DNA of 64,000 nucleotides from Streptomyces cinerochromogenes. Lineage in GTDB: Bacteria > Actinomycetota > Actinomycetes > Streptomycetales > Streptomycetaceae. Made by a program: the position numbers and the translations under genes. Location: contig NZ_BMRM01000021.1 in the NCBI RefSeq assembly GCF_014648635.1, positions 62,001-126,000 on the forward strand. The letters are read 5' to 3'. This document shows positions 53,256-62,086 of this stretch, piece after piece (the first letter of the stretch is position 1; each line of letters begins with the position of its first letter). The notes beneath the pieces were generated by a model that had not been told where the DNA came from, did no database searches, and saw nothing but the letters and a program-made list of their open reading frames with translations.

Positions 53256-53707
53256 GGCACGTCCAGGACCAGGCCGCCGGTGCAGTACGCCAGCACTTGC
53301 CCGTCGGCGCCGACGACCGCGAGCGGTCCGCTTTTGAAGCGCGGGTCGGTGCCGCCCGCCAGGGTGTTGGCGGGGGCAGCCTTCCGCGTGCCCGGGCGGC
53401 GTGACGTCGACGTGCGCCTGGCGGTGCGCGCCAGGCGCGGCACGGCCTGCTCGGCAGGAGCAGCGGTCTGGGTGTTCTCGGGTGCGGTCATGCCCGCAGC
53501 CTCGGAGGCCGCGCGTGTGGACAGAGTCCGCTCTGTCGGAGCGGACTCGCAGGTGAAGGTGGTCGGCGCCGCGCCCGCTGCCGCCGCGGCCGCGGGGTAG
53601 AGCCCCGCCAGCTTGTTCAGCAACCTGGCGTACGCCTCCCGCTCCGGGCCACGCGGCTCGGCCGGCTTCTTCAGCGGCTCCCGCCCGGACACCGTCGCCC
53701 GGCGCAC
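53198..53707 (-). CDS. mobile-element hypothetical protein, C-terminally truncated
   Basis: Frame from 53707: MRRATVSGREPLKKPAEPRG, EREAYARLLNKLAGLYPAAA, a long Ala/Thr/Pro-rich linker, then PRFKSGPLAVVGADGQVLAY CTGGLVLDVPAK. The last part is well conserved in streptomycete plasmid and integrative-element proteins as I remember them (GPLAVLDGDGxVLAYxxGGLVLDVPAK), where the protein continues much further. Here it is fused near 53250 to the Tpg remnant, so both partners are truncated by one deletion. Confidence 0.5.
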   Translation of the reverse strand: MRRATVSGREPLKKPAEPRGPEREAYARLLNKLAGLYPAAAAAAGAAPTTFTCESAPTERTLSTRAASEAAGMTAPENTQTAAPAEQAVPRLARTARRTSTSRRPGTRKAAPANTLAGGTDPRFKSGPLAVVGADGQVLAYCTGGLVLDVPAKEHQGGRPTAADLPAHR

Positions 53708-54502
53708 GCTCGAAATCCGGCTCAGCCCCAGCTGTCAGGCAGGGTGGATACGCGCCTGGCCCACTCACCCTGGCGTCCGCATCGAAATCGCCGGTCCTAA
53801 CGCACACCCGCGGAGCGCTGTTGCAACAGCACAGCCGAAGGACAACGTAGTGACGACGACAATGATCGCCGCCCCCCACCCTCGGAATCTGCGCGCCTGC
53901 TATTACCCATCCTTCGGACATCCCGGCAAGGAGTGCTTCGACGGCGCCAGCTGACCAAGCCGGTGCCGCCGAAGCAGGCCAGCATCCGTCTCCAGCCCCT
54001 CCTGCGGGCGTCCAGGACCCCGGCCCCCGCCAACGCAGCCGGGCCGGTCCGCGCGGGGCGGCAAGCCGTCACCGGCGGACCAGGAGACCGCGGCTGTGCT
54101 GTACGAGCATCTGGTGGCTTCATTCACGGGTCGTGACAGCGGTTGTTCACGGGATCGGGAGTCACCCCGATCGACGGTCGGGTGATGTTCACGAGTTTTG
54201 ACAGCACTGCGGTTCTTGCTGGGACAGCATCGGGATGCTCCTGGTGAAAGGGGCTGTTCATACCGCAGATGTCGAAGCATCGGCCGTTCCGGGTCGCAGC
54301 CGGCGGGTGACTCCCTCCGGGGACTTCTCCGGCACTCTGCGAAGTCCTTCGCCGGGCAAGCCACACTCCGGGCGCCGGGCTTTCCCCAGTACAGAGGGGG
54401 GCTGGCCCCACCATCGACCGGCCCGCTGCCCGGATGGTCCGGCAGGCACCGGACGACGAGGCTGAATGCATACGGATCCACCAAGCAAAAAGGGAACCCT
54501 CT
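53708..54502. other. 800 bp with no supported gene
   Basis: Short frames in all directions, no recognisable motif. It includes the upstream region of the protease gene. GTTCACGGGATCGG and GTTCACGAGTTTTG near 54145-54200 are a weak repeat. Confidence 0.35.
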
Positions 54503-55471
54503 GTGTTCAGCTTCAAGCCGCTGCGTCGCCGTACCGCCCGCACCGCTGCCGTCGGCGCTCTGGCCATTGCGGCCTGCGTCATCGTCATGACCGGCAGCGC
54601 CGGAGCCATCGTCAACGGGTCGGACTCCACCGAGAGGTACCCGTTCATGGCGGTCATCCCGGCATCGGCCCCGGACCAGGGTCTGATCGATGGGAACTGT
54701 GGGGCGTCGCTGATCGACCAGCAGTGGGTGCTGACGGCAGCCCACTGCGTGAAGGGCGAGGGGCTCAAGCTGGACGGCATCGTGCGGGTCGGCAGCGACC
54801 ACCGCAAGTCCGGCGGCACCGTCCGGAAGATCGACCGGACCTACGTCCATCCCGGCTATGTGAACGGCGACAACAAGGCCGCCAACAAAAACGACATCGC
54901 GCTGATACGCCTGGACCGCCCGGTCGCCCAGCAACCCATCAAGATCGCCGAGCAGGCAGGGCGGCCCGGCACGCCGACCCGGCTCCTGGGCTTCGGCACC
55001 ACCGTCGACACCAAGTTCAAGTTCCCGGACCGGCTGCAGGAGCTGAACACCCGCAGGGGCGCCGAGTCCGAGTGCGCGCCCGGGTACGCGGACCGGACCC
55101 GGCTGTGCACGATCACCACCGTGCCCAAGGCCATGGCGTGCTTCGGGGACTCCGGCGGACCGCAGGTCCAAAAGGGCCGGAACGGCCGCTGGGAGCTGAT
55201 CGGCGTCACCTCGGGGCCTGGCGCCCCGAACGTGCCGTGCTCGCAGGGCCCCGGCCTCTACACCAGCGCGCCCGCATATGCGGGCTGGATCGACAAGACC
55301 ATGAAGACCAACAGCGCTCCGTCGACTACGGCCAAGGGCTCCGACCTCGCCGAGACCGGCACGAACGACAACACCGCGGCGATTGCCGGCGTGGCCGCCA
55401 CGCTGATCGCCGCCGGTGGCGGCGGCACCACCCTCGCCATACGCCGCCGCAAGACCCGCCACGCCGCCTGA
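54503..55471 (+). CDS. secreted trypsin-like serine protease with LAETG wall-anchor signal
   Basis: A 322-aa protein from GTG 54503 (AGGGAA 8 bp upstream). Signal peptide 1-35 (RRRTAR...GSAGA); the mature S1 domain starts IVNGSDST at 36. Catalytic triad: His in VLTAAHC, Asp in NKNDIALIRLD, Ser in CFGDSGGPQ. Residues 282-286 are LAETG, followed by a hydrophobic helix and RRRKTRHAA, a class E sortase (LAxTG) cell-wall sorting signal. So it should be a wall-anchored protease, unlike the freely secreted S1 proteases of this genus. Confidence 0.93.
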   Translation: MFSFKPLRRRTARTAAVGALAIAACVIVMTGSAGAIVNGSDSTERYPFMAVIPASAPDQGLIDGNCGASLIDQQWVLTAAHCVKGEGLKLDGIVRVGSDHRKSGGTVRKIDRTYVHPGYVNGDNKAANKNDIALIRLDRPVAQQPIKIAEQAGRPGTPTRLLGFGTTVDTKFKFPDRLQELNTRRGAESECAPGYADRTRLCTITTVPKAMACFGDSGGPQVQKGRNGRWELIGVTSGPGAPNVPCSQGPGLYTSAPAYAGWIDKTMKTNSAPSTTAKGSDLAETGTNDNTAAIAGVAATLIAAGGGGTTLAIRRRKTRHAA

Positions 55472-55579
55472 GCGCACCGCGCCCCGCCCCTGGACCCCAG
55501 CGCTGCCGTCATTTCTCTTGAACATCCGCGAGTCGGCCGGTGGCCGACTGCTGCTGAAACTCATCGACAAACGCTGTCG

Positions 55580-55890
55580 GTGAAAGCGAACGAACCAAGC
55601 TGGCGTTCGGCGACGTCGGGGAGGACCAGGAGCACGGCCAGGAGCAGGAGTTCTTCATCAGCGGACTTCGACCACCTATGCAGATGGCTACGGCGCCGGC
55701 AGCTCGTGCCGCGCATCGCCCAGCGAGGCATCGAGCCATCCGGCCGCCTGGGCCGGCACCGCTGAGTGGTTGAGCGCATCATGTCCTGGCTGAACGGGTG
55801 CCGTCGCCTGCACCGACGCCACGAGCGCAAGGCCGAACACTTCCTGGCCTTCGTTGGTATCGCCGGCATGCTCATCTGCCACCGCCGATG
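55580..55890 (+). pseudogene. IS5-family transposase fragment with nonsense codon
   Basis: Reads LCRWLRRRQLVPRIAQRGIE, PSGRLGRHR then TGA (55763-55765) where Trp is expected, then in the same frame VVERIMSWLNGCRRLHRRHE, RKAEHFLAFVGIAGMLICHR R. This is the C-terminal third of an IS5 transposase of a different type from those at 33727 and 50590. Confidence 0.75.
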
Positions 55891-55931
55891 CGGTACAGGC
55901 GCCCTGGAGGTGGTTGGCTAGGCTCCGGATC

Positions 55932-56369
55932 ATGTGGAGACAGGCAGCGACAGCGGTCTTTCCCGGCGTGGGCTTCCGGGAACCGGCCCAGGCATCCGAT
56001 CTCGTCGCGGCGGAGACGCGACTCAGGCGAACGCTGCCGGCGGAGCTTCGGCAATTGCTTCTCGAAAGCAATGGGGTAATCGGGCACACTCACGTGGACA
56101 CCGTCTGGCCCATCGATCAGATCGTCGAGAGGAACCTGCTCTTCTGGTCCGACCAGACGTTCGCGCAGCTCTACATGACGTTCGACGCCTTCCTCTTCTT
56201 CGGGGACAACGGAGGCGGCGACCAGTTCGCCTTCGTGCAGAAGCCCGAGCGTCCCGACATCTTCGTCTGGGAGCACGAGAGCGACAGTCGTCGATGGGTC
56301 GCCAACAACCTGCAGGACTACCTCGTCCGTTCGCTCCAAGCCGGTGGCGACGACTGGTATCAGCTGTAA
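55932..56369 (+). CDS. SUKH/SMI1-KNR4 family protein
   Basis: A 145-aa protein from ATG 55932 (MWRQAATAVFPGVGF). ASDLVAAETRLRRTLPAELR and QLLLESNGV form the SUKH entry motif, then WPIDQIVERNLLFWSDQT, FGDNGGGDQFAFV and VWEHESDSRRWVANNLQDYL. The GGGDQFAF strand is typical of SMI1/KNR4 folds. Many are immunity proteins against nuclease or deaminase toxins; no intact toxin adjoins, though a broken secreted protein gene follows on the other strand. Confidence 0.85.
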   Translation: MWRQAATAVFPGVGFREPAQASDLVAAETRLRRTLPAELRQLLLESNGVIGHTHVDTVWPIDQIVERNLLFWSDQTFAQLYMTFDAFLFFGDNGGGDQFAFVQKPERPDIFVWEHESDSRRWVANNLQDYLVRSLQAGGDDWYQL

Positions 56370-57030
56370 CCCGGCCGGCCCCCGATCATGAGCCGACACC
56401 ACGTGCGGGGATGGTCCCTGCACGGCGCCGCCCACCTGGGGTTGGTGAACTTCCAGTGGGCTGTCCCCGTCCCGTTGCCCTTGTCGCCCTGGGCCGGGCC
56501 TTGATCGTGGTGTCGAACAAGAACTGTCCGTCGGCCTCCTTGTCCTGTCCCGTCTTCCGGGAGGGGAACTTGCCGTCGTTGACCTTGCACTTGCCTTTGC
56601 ACGTGCCCTTGCCGTTCGCGCTGCCGCCCTTGGCGTCGCCGGAAGCGCCGACCTGCACCAGTTCGACCTGGTGGGCCCACCTCTCGATGCTGTGGTCGCT
56701 GTAGGCGTAGGCGATGGCCAGGTAGTGCATCTTGCCGGTGACCCGCCCGGTGTGGACATCGCGCACGGTGACGTCGGCGGCGAAGATGCCGCATGCCTTG
56801 AAGCGGGTGTCGTAGCAGGTGTTGTTGGCGCCGTGGTCGTCGCACCAGTCCGGTGCCGGCCAGGCCGTGATCGCTGCCTGACGGTCGGCAGCGGACGGCT
56901 TCGTCCAGGAGACACAGGCGAGGGGCTTGCTGCTCCCGTCGTCACGTGCCGCCTCAGCTGGGCGTCGCAGGCGGCCTTCGCTTGGGCAGCAGTCGTCGTC
57001 GGCGTGATGGCCGCGGGCGCCGGCGCGTCG
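56360..57030 (-). pseudogene. secreted-type protein, possibly NucA/NucB-associated, truncated and frameshifted
   Basis: Reads APAAITPTTTAAQAKAACDA, then in another frame KPLACVSWTKPSAADRQAAI, DWCDDHGANNTCYDTRFKAC, VTVRDVHTGRVTGKMHYLAI and a Gly/Lys linker GKGTCKGKCK, ending in a third frame with GTAHWKFTNPRW. From memory this Cys-rich beta module precedes NucA/NucB nuclease domains in large streptomycete exoproteins, but no nuclease core is present here. The signal peptide is replaced by IstB sequence. Confidence 0.4.
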
Positions 57031-57119
57031 GCCCGGCAGGCTGCGACGGCGATGTGGGGCTTGCCGACTCCGGGCGGGCCGAGCAGGGCCGCGTTCGCCT
57101 TGGCTTCGACTAACGACAA
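57031..57119 (-). pseudogene. IS21 IstB ATPase fragment
   Basis: LSLVEAKANAALLGPPGVGK PHIAVA is the Walker A region of IstB helper ATPases (GPPGxGKTH; the Thr/Ser after Lys is Pro here). Only about 30 residues remain before the fusion to the neighbouring gene. Confidence 0.65.
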
Positions 57120-57850
57120 GGGTGGACAGGTCCTTCACCTTGCGCGGGTCGAGGTCGGGCTGAAAGGAAGAGGCTTCCGGCGGCGTCGACGAGGCAGTTC
57201 TTGCCGACCGGTCGCAGGTGCCGCTGGGTGACGGCATAGGGCGTCTCGGGCAGCGGCCGCGAGGCCATGTGGTCCCGGACAGCCCCAGGCCGATGACCCC
57301 GCCGTGGGTGTGGTGGGTCCGGGCCCGCCACACAGGCATCCAGGCCGTGAACGCGGAGTCCAACTCCTTGAGGGAGGCACATGCCTGGCCGGCCAGGACG
57401 TGGTCCCGGACGATGTCGACCTGCCGCTCGGCCCGGCCTGTGCCGGTGGGGGAACAGGCTGCCAGGACCTCGATGCCGAAGTCGTAGTGCCCTGCGAACG
57501 CGACCGCATCCGGGTGCAGCGGAACGGCATCCGGACCTTCGGGATCCCGGCGTGGGCGAGGATCTTGCCCTCATCTCCCCGGTCGGCTTGCGCCTGGGCT
57601 CCGGGAATGAACCTCGAACCGGCGGTGCGGACCCGCCAGTTCATCGGGAACGATGCCGACCTCTTCCGCGATCCGGGGCCGGGCTTCGTGCAGGTGGAGC
57701 TTCACACGCTGGTAGTTGCCAGTGGATCCGTGCTCCTGGACCAGCCGTTCATGGACGACGGCACCCTTGGTCGGGGTTTCCGCCCGTAGCATCGCGTCGA
57801 TCCCGGATCCCCACGTACGGGCAGGGCGGTCAGTTCCTCGAAGGCAGACG
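57120..57850 (-). pseudogene. IS21 IstA transposase, decayed
   Basis: Pieces in several minus frames in the correct order: IDAMLRAETPTKGAVVHERL, VQEHGSTGNYQRVKLHLHEA, the stretch HRRFEVHSRSPG, DEGKILAHAGIPKV, FGIEVLAACSPTGTGRAERQ, VDIVRDHVLAGQACASLKEL, AVTQRHLRPVGKNCLVDAAG SLF. Catalytic segments between HAGIPKV and FGIEVLA are missing. It forms one dead IS21 element with the IstB remnant. Confidence 0.7.
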
Positions 57851-58090
57851 AGTTGCCGCCGGTCCTGGCAGGCGTGTGCCGGCGCGGACGAAACCTCACT
57901 AGATTTATTGCTTTGCCCGGTGATGCCCGGCGCATCGTGCGTGGGCATGCGTGGGCAGAAGCGCCCATAGATTCTCCGTGCGCTCTCCCGGTTCCCGTGG
58001 GTGACGGAAATGATGAGCACACCGCACATGAACCAGGTGATCCGCGGTCCCCTGTCCCCCGGCCGGGCGGACTGACGGCGGAAGGAGTCC
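57851..58090. other. intergenic upstream of the furan-type cluster
   Basis: 240 bp. An AT-rich stretch TAGATTTATTGCTTTG (about 57901-57916) could belong to the promoter; GGCGGAAGGAG at 58077 is the ribosome site of the next gene. Confidence 0.4.
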
Positions 58091-58849
58091 ATGGTGTTGC
58101 TTCTCATCTCCCCGGACGGTGTCGAGGAGGCCCTCGACTGCGCGAAGGCGGCGGAGCACCTCGACATCGTCGACGTCAAGAAGCCCGACGAGGGCTCGCT
58201 CGGTGCCAACTTCCCCTGGGTGATCCGGGAGATCCGCGACGCGGTACCGGCGGACAAACCGGTGTCCGCGACCGTGGGGGATGTCCCGTACAAGCCCGGC
58301 ACGGTGGCGCAGGCCGCACTCGGCGCGGTCGTCTCCGGCGCCACGTACATCAAGGTCGGCCTTTACGGATGCACGACGCCCGACCAGGGCATCGACGTCA
58401 TGCGCGCGGTCGTCCGGGCGGTGAAGGACCACCGCCCCGAAGCGCTCGTCGTCGCCTCCGGCTACGCCGACGCCCACCGGATCGGCTGCGTCAACCCGCT
58501 CGCCCTGCCCGACATCGCCGCCCGCTCCGGCACCGACGCCGCCATGCTCGACACCGCGATCAAGGACGGGACGCGGCTGTTCGACCACGTGCCGCCTGAC
58601 GCCTGCGCCGAGTTCGTCCGGCTGGCCCACACGGCCGGCCTGCTCGCCGCCCTCGCGGGCAGTGTGAAGCAGGCCGACCTCGGCCCGCTGACCCGCATCG
58701 GTACGGACATCGTCGGGGTGCGCGGAGCGGTCTGCGAGGGCGGCGACCGCAACGCCGGACGGATTCAGCCGCACCTGGTGGCCGCCTTCCGGACGGAGAT
58801 GGACCGGCAGGCCCGCGAGCACGCGGCCGGCGTCACCGCCGGGAGCTGA
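58091..58849 (+). CDS. mfnB: (5-formylfuran-3-yl)methyl phosphate synthase-like (MfnB family)
   Basis: A 252-aa TIM-barrel protein from ATG 58091 (AAGGAG upstream). Family known from archaeal methanofuran synthesis, condensing two glyceraldehyde 3-phosphates to the furan phosphate. Catalytic positions are present: D28 and K30 in DIVDVKKPDEGSLGANFPW, K88 in TYIKVGLYG, D154 and K158 in AMLDTAIKDGTRLFD, equivalent to Asp25, Lys27, Lys85, Asp151 and Lys155 of the archaeal enzyme. Streptomyces does not make methanofuran, so another furan metabolite is implied. Heads a 4-gene plus-strand row. Confidence 0.88.
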   Translation: MVLLLISPDGVEEALDCAKAAEHLDIVDVKKPDEGSLGANFPWVIREIRDAVPADKPVSATVGDVPYKPGTVAQAALGAVVSGATYIKVGLYGCTTPDQGIDVMRAVVRAVKDHRPEALVVASGYADAHRIGCVNPLALPDIAARSGTDAAMLDTAIKDGTRLFDHVPPDACAEFVRLAHTAGLLAALAGSVKQADLGPLTRIGTDIVGVRGAVCEGGDRNAGRIQPHLVAAFRTEMDRQAREHAAGVTAGS

Positions 58850-58857
58850 CCGCCGGC

Positions 58858-59289
58858 ATGCCCACCTCCGAGCCCGACCGCAGCCCCCGACGCCGGGCCG
58901 CGCAGGTCGCCGTCGTCGGTCCGGCCACCGGGGACGCCTCCGACGAGGCCCCCAAGCAGCAGCCGGACACGCTGGACACCGTGATCGACCGGTCCCGCCG
59001 GGCCTGGCACGCGTCCACTCCCCCGCCCGGCTCCACGCCCAGGCCGCCGAAGCTCTCGCCGAGCGCGCCAGGACCGTCGCCGTCGGGCCCGGCCTCGCCT
59101 CCCGGCCGGGCCGAAACGTCGGCCGACCGGCGCGAATGCGGTACGGCCTCGATCGGCCACCACGCCGAACCGTCCCTGGCGCAGCCCTTCGGGGGCATCA
59201 GGGACAGCGCCGTCGGCGTGGCGGGCGGACCGTGGGAGCCGTCCGGCAGCCTACGGCCGTTCGTCGTCCACCGCCCGCGGGAGGCGTGA
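58858..59289 (+). CDS. small Pro/Ser-rich protein, possible dehydrogenase remnant
   Basis: A 143-aa frame from ATG 58858, 8 bp after the MfnB stop. It reads MPTSEPDRSPRRRAAQVAVV, then a Pro-rich middle, ending AQPFGGIRDSAVGVAGGPWE PSGSLRPFVVHRP. The ending resembles aldehyde-dehydrogenase C-termini (PFGGxxxSGxG), and another frame in the middle (HAQAAEALAERARTVAVG) resembles an ALDH helix. It may be a shrunken, frameshifted ALDH-like gene; position argues it was part of the pathway. Confidence 0.4.
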   Translation: MPTSEPDRSPRRRAAQVAVVGPATGDASDEAPKQQPDTLDTVIDRSRRAWHASTPPPGSTPRPPKLSPSAPGPSPSGPASPPGRAETSADRRECGTASIGHHAEPSLAQPFGGIRDSAVGVAGGPWEPSGSLRPFVVHRPREA

Positions 59290-59308
59290 GGAATGGGAGG
59301 CGTGAGGA

Positions 59309-60415
59309 ATGAGGTTCCAGGCGGCCGTACTGCGCTCGTACGAGGACCCGTTCGCGGTCGAGGAGGTGGCCTTGCGGACGGAACCCGCCGCGGGCGAGCT
59401 CCTGGTCGAGATCGCCGGCTGCGGGATGTGCCGGACCGATCTCGCGGTCCGGCGATCGGCCGGCAGCAGCCCGTTGCCGGCCGTACTCGGCCACGAAGGA
59501 TCCGGGGTCGTGGTGCGCAGTGGCGGCGGCCCGGACAACGCGATCAGCGTCGGTGACCACGTCGTGCTGAGCTTCGACTCCTGCGGGCACTGCCAGAACT
59601 GCCGCGGCGCGGCTCCTGCCTACTGCGACTCCTTCGCCTCCCTCAACCTCTTCGGAGGACGTGGGGAGGGCGCGCCGCGGCTCACCGACGCGGACGGGAG
59701 AGCGCTGGCCCCGCGGTGGTTCGGCCAGTCCTCCTTCGCCGAATACGCGCTCGTCTCGGCCCGCAACGCCGTCCGGGTCGACACCAAGCTGCCCGTCGAA
59801 ATGCTCGGGCCGCTCGGCTGCGGCTTCCTCACCGGCGCCGGAGCCGTACTGAACACCTTCAGTGCCGGCCCGGGCGACAGCCTCGTCGTTCTCGGCGCGG
59901 GAGCCGTGGGCCTGGCCGCGGTGATGGCAGCCACCGCCGCCGGCGCGCTGACCGTGGCCGTCGACCGGCATCCCCGACGGCTGGCCCTGGCCGAACGGTT
60001 CGGTGCCATCCCGCTGCTCGCCGGAACGGCAGGACTGGCGGAGCGGATCCGGCGGCTCACCGACGGCGGCGCGCGGTACGCGCTCGACACCACGGCCTCC
60101 GCCCCGCTCGTCAACGAGGGGCTCCGCGCACTGCGCCCGACCGGCAGCCTCGGCCTGGTGGCACGGCTCCACGACCCGCTACCGCTCGAACCGGGCACAC
60201 TCGACCGGGGCCGCAGCATCCGCCACATCTGTGAAGGCGACGCCGTCCCCGGGCTGCTGATACCGCTGCTGACCCGGCTCTGGCAGGCTGGACGCTTTCC
60301 CTTCGATCAGCTCATCCGCACCTACCCGCTGACCGACATCAACGAGGCCGAACGTGACTGCGAGGCCGGCCGCGTGGTCAAACCCGTCCTCCTCCCGGCC
60401 GGGAGGAGCCGGTGA
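59309..60415 (+). CDS. zinc-dependent (aryl-)alcohol dehydrogenase
   Basis: A 368-aa MDR protein from ATG 59309. Catalytic zinc ligands Cys in GCGMCRTD and His-Glu in GHEGSG; structural zinc set C-x2-C-x2-C-x7-C in CGHCQNCRGAAPAYC; NAD loop VVLGAGAVGLAAVMAA. Closest to aryl/benzyl-alcohol dehydrogenases, so a furfuryl-type alcohol or aldehyde is a fitting substrate beside MfnB. A 16-bp tandem duplication just upstream gives two ribosome-site/ATG pairs; 59309 is the frame used. Confidence 0.9.
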   Translation: MRFQAAVLRSYEDPFAVEEVALRTEPAAGELLVEIAGCGMCRTDLAVRRSAGSSPLPAVLGHEGSGVVVRSGGGPDNAISVGDHVVLSFDSCGHCQNCRGAAPAYCDSFASLNLFGGRGEGAPRLTDADGRALAPRWFGQSSFAEYALVSARNAVRVDTKLPVEMLGPLGCGFLTGAGAVLNTFSAGPGDSLVVLGAGAVGLAAVMAATAAGALTVAVDRHPRRLALAERFGAIPLLAGTAGLAERIRRLTDGGARYALDTTASAPLVNEGLRALRPTGSLGLVARLHDPLPLEPGTLDRGRSIRHICEGDAVPGLLIPLLTRLWQAGRFPFDQLIRTYPLTDINEAERDCEAGRVVKPVLLPAGRSR

Positions 60416-60495
60416 GCACGGGACGCGGCGCCGCGGACCCACCACATCCGACGAGCAGGAAGCTCGCGGTCCCCGCTCCCGCCGACGGAGGAGAC

Positions 60496-61401
60496 ATGAC
60501 TGGCACGGCGCCACAGCACACGGACGTGGAAGGCGTGGACGGAGGCGTCGGTCTGACCGCCCTCCTGGTCGCTGCGGCACGGGCGATCGAGACCCACCGC
60601 CACGACGCTCTGGCCCAGGACGTCTACGCGGAACACTTCGTGCGTGCCGCCCCGGCGTGCGCGGACTGGCCGGTGCGCATCCAGCAGGTCCCGGGCGGGG
60701 ACGGCAACCCGCTGTGGGGGCGGTTCGCCCGCTACTTCGGCCTGCGGACCAGGGTCCTCGACGACTTCCTGCTCGGGTCGGTCCGGACGGGCCCCCGGCA
60801 GGTGGTCCTGCTGGGCGCGGGGCTGGACACTCGCGCCTTCCGACTGGACTGGCCGTCCGGCTGCACGGTCTTCGAGATCGACCGAGCAGGCGTGCTGGAT
60901 TTCAAGCACCACGTGCTCGCGGACCTGGCGGCCACCCCGAAGGCAAAGCGCGTCCCCGTACCGGTCGACCTGCGCGCGGACTGGATCACCGCGCTGATCA
61001 CCGTCGGCTTCGACCCGGCCGCACCGAGCGTCTGGCTGGCCGAGGGACTCCTCTTCTACCTGCCGGGGCCCGCCGAGACGTACCTCATCGACATGGTGGA
61101 CAGGCTGACCACCGAGGGCAGCGCGCTGGCCTTCGAGGCCAAACTGGAAAAGGACCTGATGGTGTACCGCGACAGCCCGATCTACACGGCGACGCGGGAA
61201 CAGACCGGCATCGACCTGCTCCACCTGTTCGACAAGGGGCCACGACCCGACTCGGCGGGCGTCCTGACGGCCAAGGGCTGGTCCGCCTTGATGTACACGC
61301 CCTTCGACTTCACCCGTCGGCACCGACGTGGCCCTCTCCCCGAACCGAACGATGCGCTGGAGGGAAACCGGTGGGTGTTCGCGCACAAGCCCCGGTCCTG
61401 A
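60496..61401 (+). CDS. class I SAM methyltransferase (TIGR00027/LCM type)
   Basis: A 301-aa protein from ATG 60496 with a strong GGAGGAG; an earlier GTG at 60412 overlapping the dehydrogenase stop is possible. RTRVLDDFLLGSVRTGPRQV, VLLGAGLDTRAFRLDWP (motif I) and VFEIDRAGVLDFK are signatures of the leucine-carboxyl-methyltransferase-like Streptomyces/Mycobacterium family that O-methylates small acids or alcohols. Last gene of the furan-type row; a strong terminator follows. Confidence 0.9.
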   Translation: MTGTAPQHTDVEGVDGGVGLTALLVAAARAIETHRHDALAQDVYAEHFVRAAPACADWPVRIQQVPGGDGNPLWGRFARYFGLRTRVLDDFLLGSVRTGPRQVVLLGAGLDTRAFRLDWPSGCTVFEIDRAGVLDFKHHVLADLAATPKAKRVPVPVDLRADWITALITVGFDPAAPSVWLAEGLLFYLPGPAETYLIDMVDRLTTEGSALAFEAKLEKDLMVYRDSPIYTATREQTGIDLLHLFDKGPRPDSAGVLTAKGWSALMYTPFDFTRRHRRGPLPEPNDALEGNRWVFAHKPRS

Positions 61402-61439
61402 CGCCCGCGGCGGTCATGACGACGTCCGCACGGGGACGA

Positions 61440-61465
61440 GGGCGGGGCCTGCCGCAGGCCCCGCC
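61440..61465. terminator. bidirectional rho-independent-type hairpin
   Basis: GGGCGGGGCC-TGCCGCA-GGCCCCGCCC type stem of at least 10 perfect bp, between the converging methyltransferase (ends 61401) and EF-hand gene (ends 61553). No U-tract, as usual in streptomycetes. Confidence 0.75.
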
Positions 61466-61552
61466 CGGTGGGACGCGTTCCGATGGAGGCGGCGGTCAGG
61501 GTGCGTCGCAGTGGTCGCCGCTCCCGCCCGAGGATGCCGCTGGCGGGGCGTT

Positions 61553-62086
61553 TCAGACGGTCCGGGCGGCCACCAGTCGGTCGCCCGGGATCCCGGCCAG
61601 GTCCGGCGCGTAGTAGTCCTCGATGCCGGCGGCCCACGTAGCCACGGTGATGCGGTCCTCGGCGTCCGGGCCGAAGGCGTCGAAGAGGGCGTGGATGTTC
61701 GCCTCCTCGAAACCGATCGCCGTCATGAGCGACACGAAGAGCGGGCGCTCGATCAGGCCGTCCCCGTCAGGGTCGCCGAGTGCGGCGAGCGCCTCGGCGA
61801 ACTCGGTGATCGTGGGACCGAAGCGCTCGGGGTCGAGCACGAACGGACGGAACTCGTCCACGGTGATCACACCGTCGCCGTTGGCGTCCAGTTCAGTGGC
61901 CAGCGTCGTCCAGTAGCGGCGGAACGCGGCGCGGATGGCGTCCTTGGCGCTGTCGTCCGACGCAGCCGCCGCCTCCAGAACTCGGCCCGTCATCAGGTCG
62001 AAGTCGTCGGAGTCGATGACTCCGTTGCCATTGGCGTCGAAGAGGGAGAAGACCAGCTCCACCCGCTTGGCGGCCTCAGTTCGCAT
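61553..62086 (-). CDS. EF-hand calcium-binding protein (calexcitin/CabD-like)
   Basis: A 177-aa protein; ATG 62086 has AGGTG at proper distance, 62092 is the alternative. EF loops: DANGNGVIDSDDF (about 15-27), DANGDGVITVDEF (about 68-80), DPDGDGLIERPLF (about 104-116, less canonical) and a degenerate fourth FGPDAEDRITVATW. Same architecture as streptomycete calmodulin-like CabB-D proteins. Cytosolic calcium buffering or signalling is inferred. Confidence 0.9.
   Translation of the reverse strand: MRTEAAKRVELVFSLFDANGNGVIDSDDFDLMTGRVLEAAAASDDSAKDAIRAAFRRYWTTLATELDANGDGVITVDEFRPFVLDPERFGPTITEFAEALAALGDPDGDGLIERPLFVSLMTAIGFEEANIHALFDAFGPDAEDRITVATWAAGIEDYYAPDLAGIPGDRLVAARTV

Noticed and set aside
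57901..58090. A riboswitch upstream of the MfnB-type gene
   Set aside because: No recognisable conserved riboswitch core or switch hairpin pair could be found by eye.
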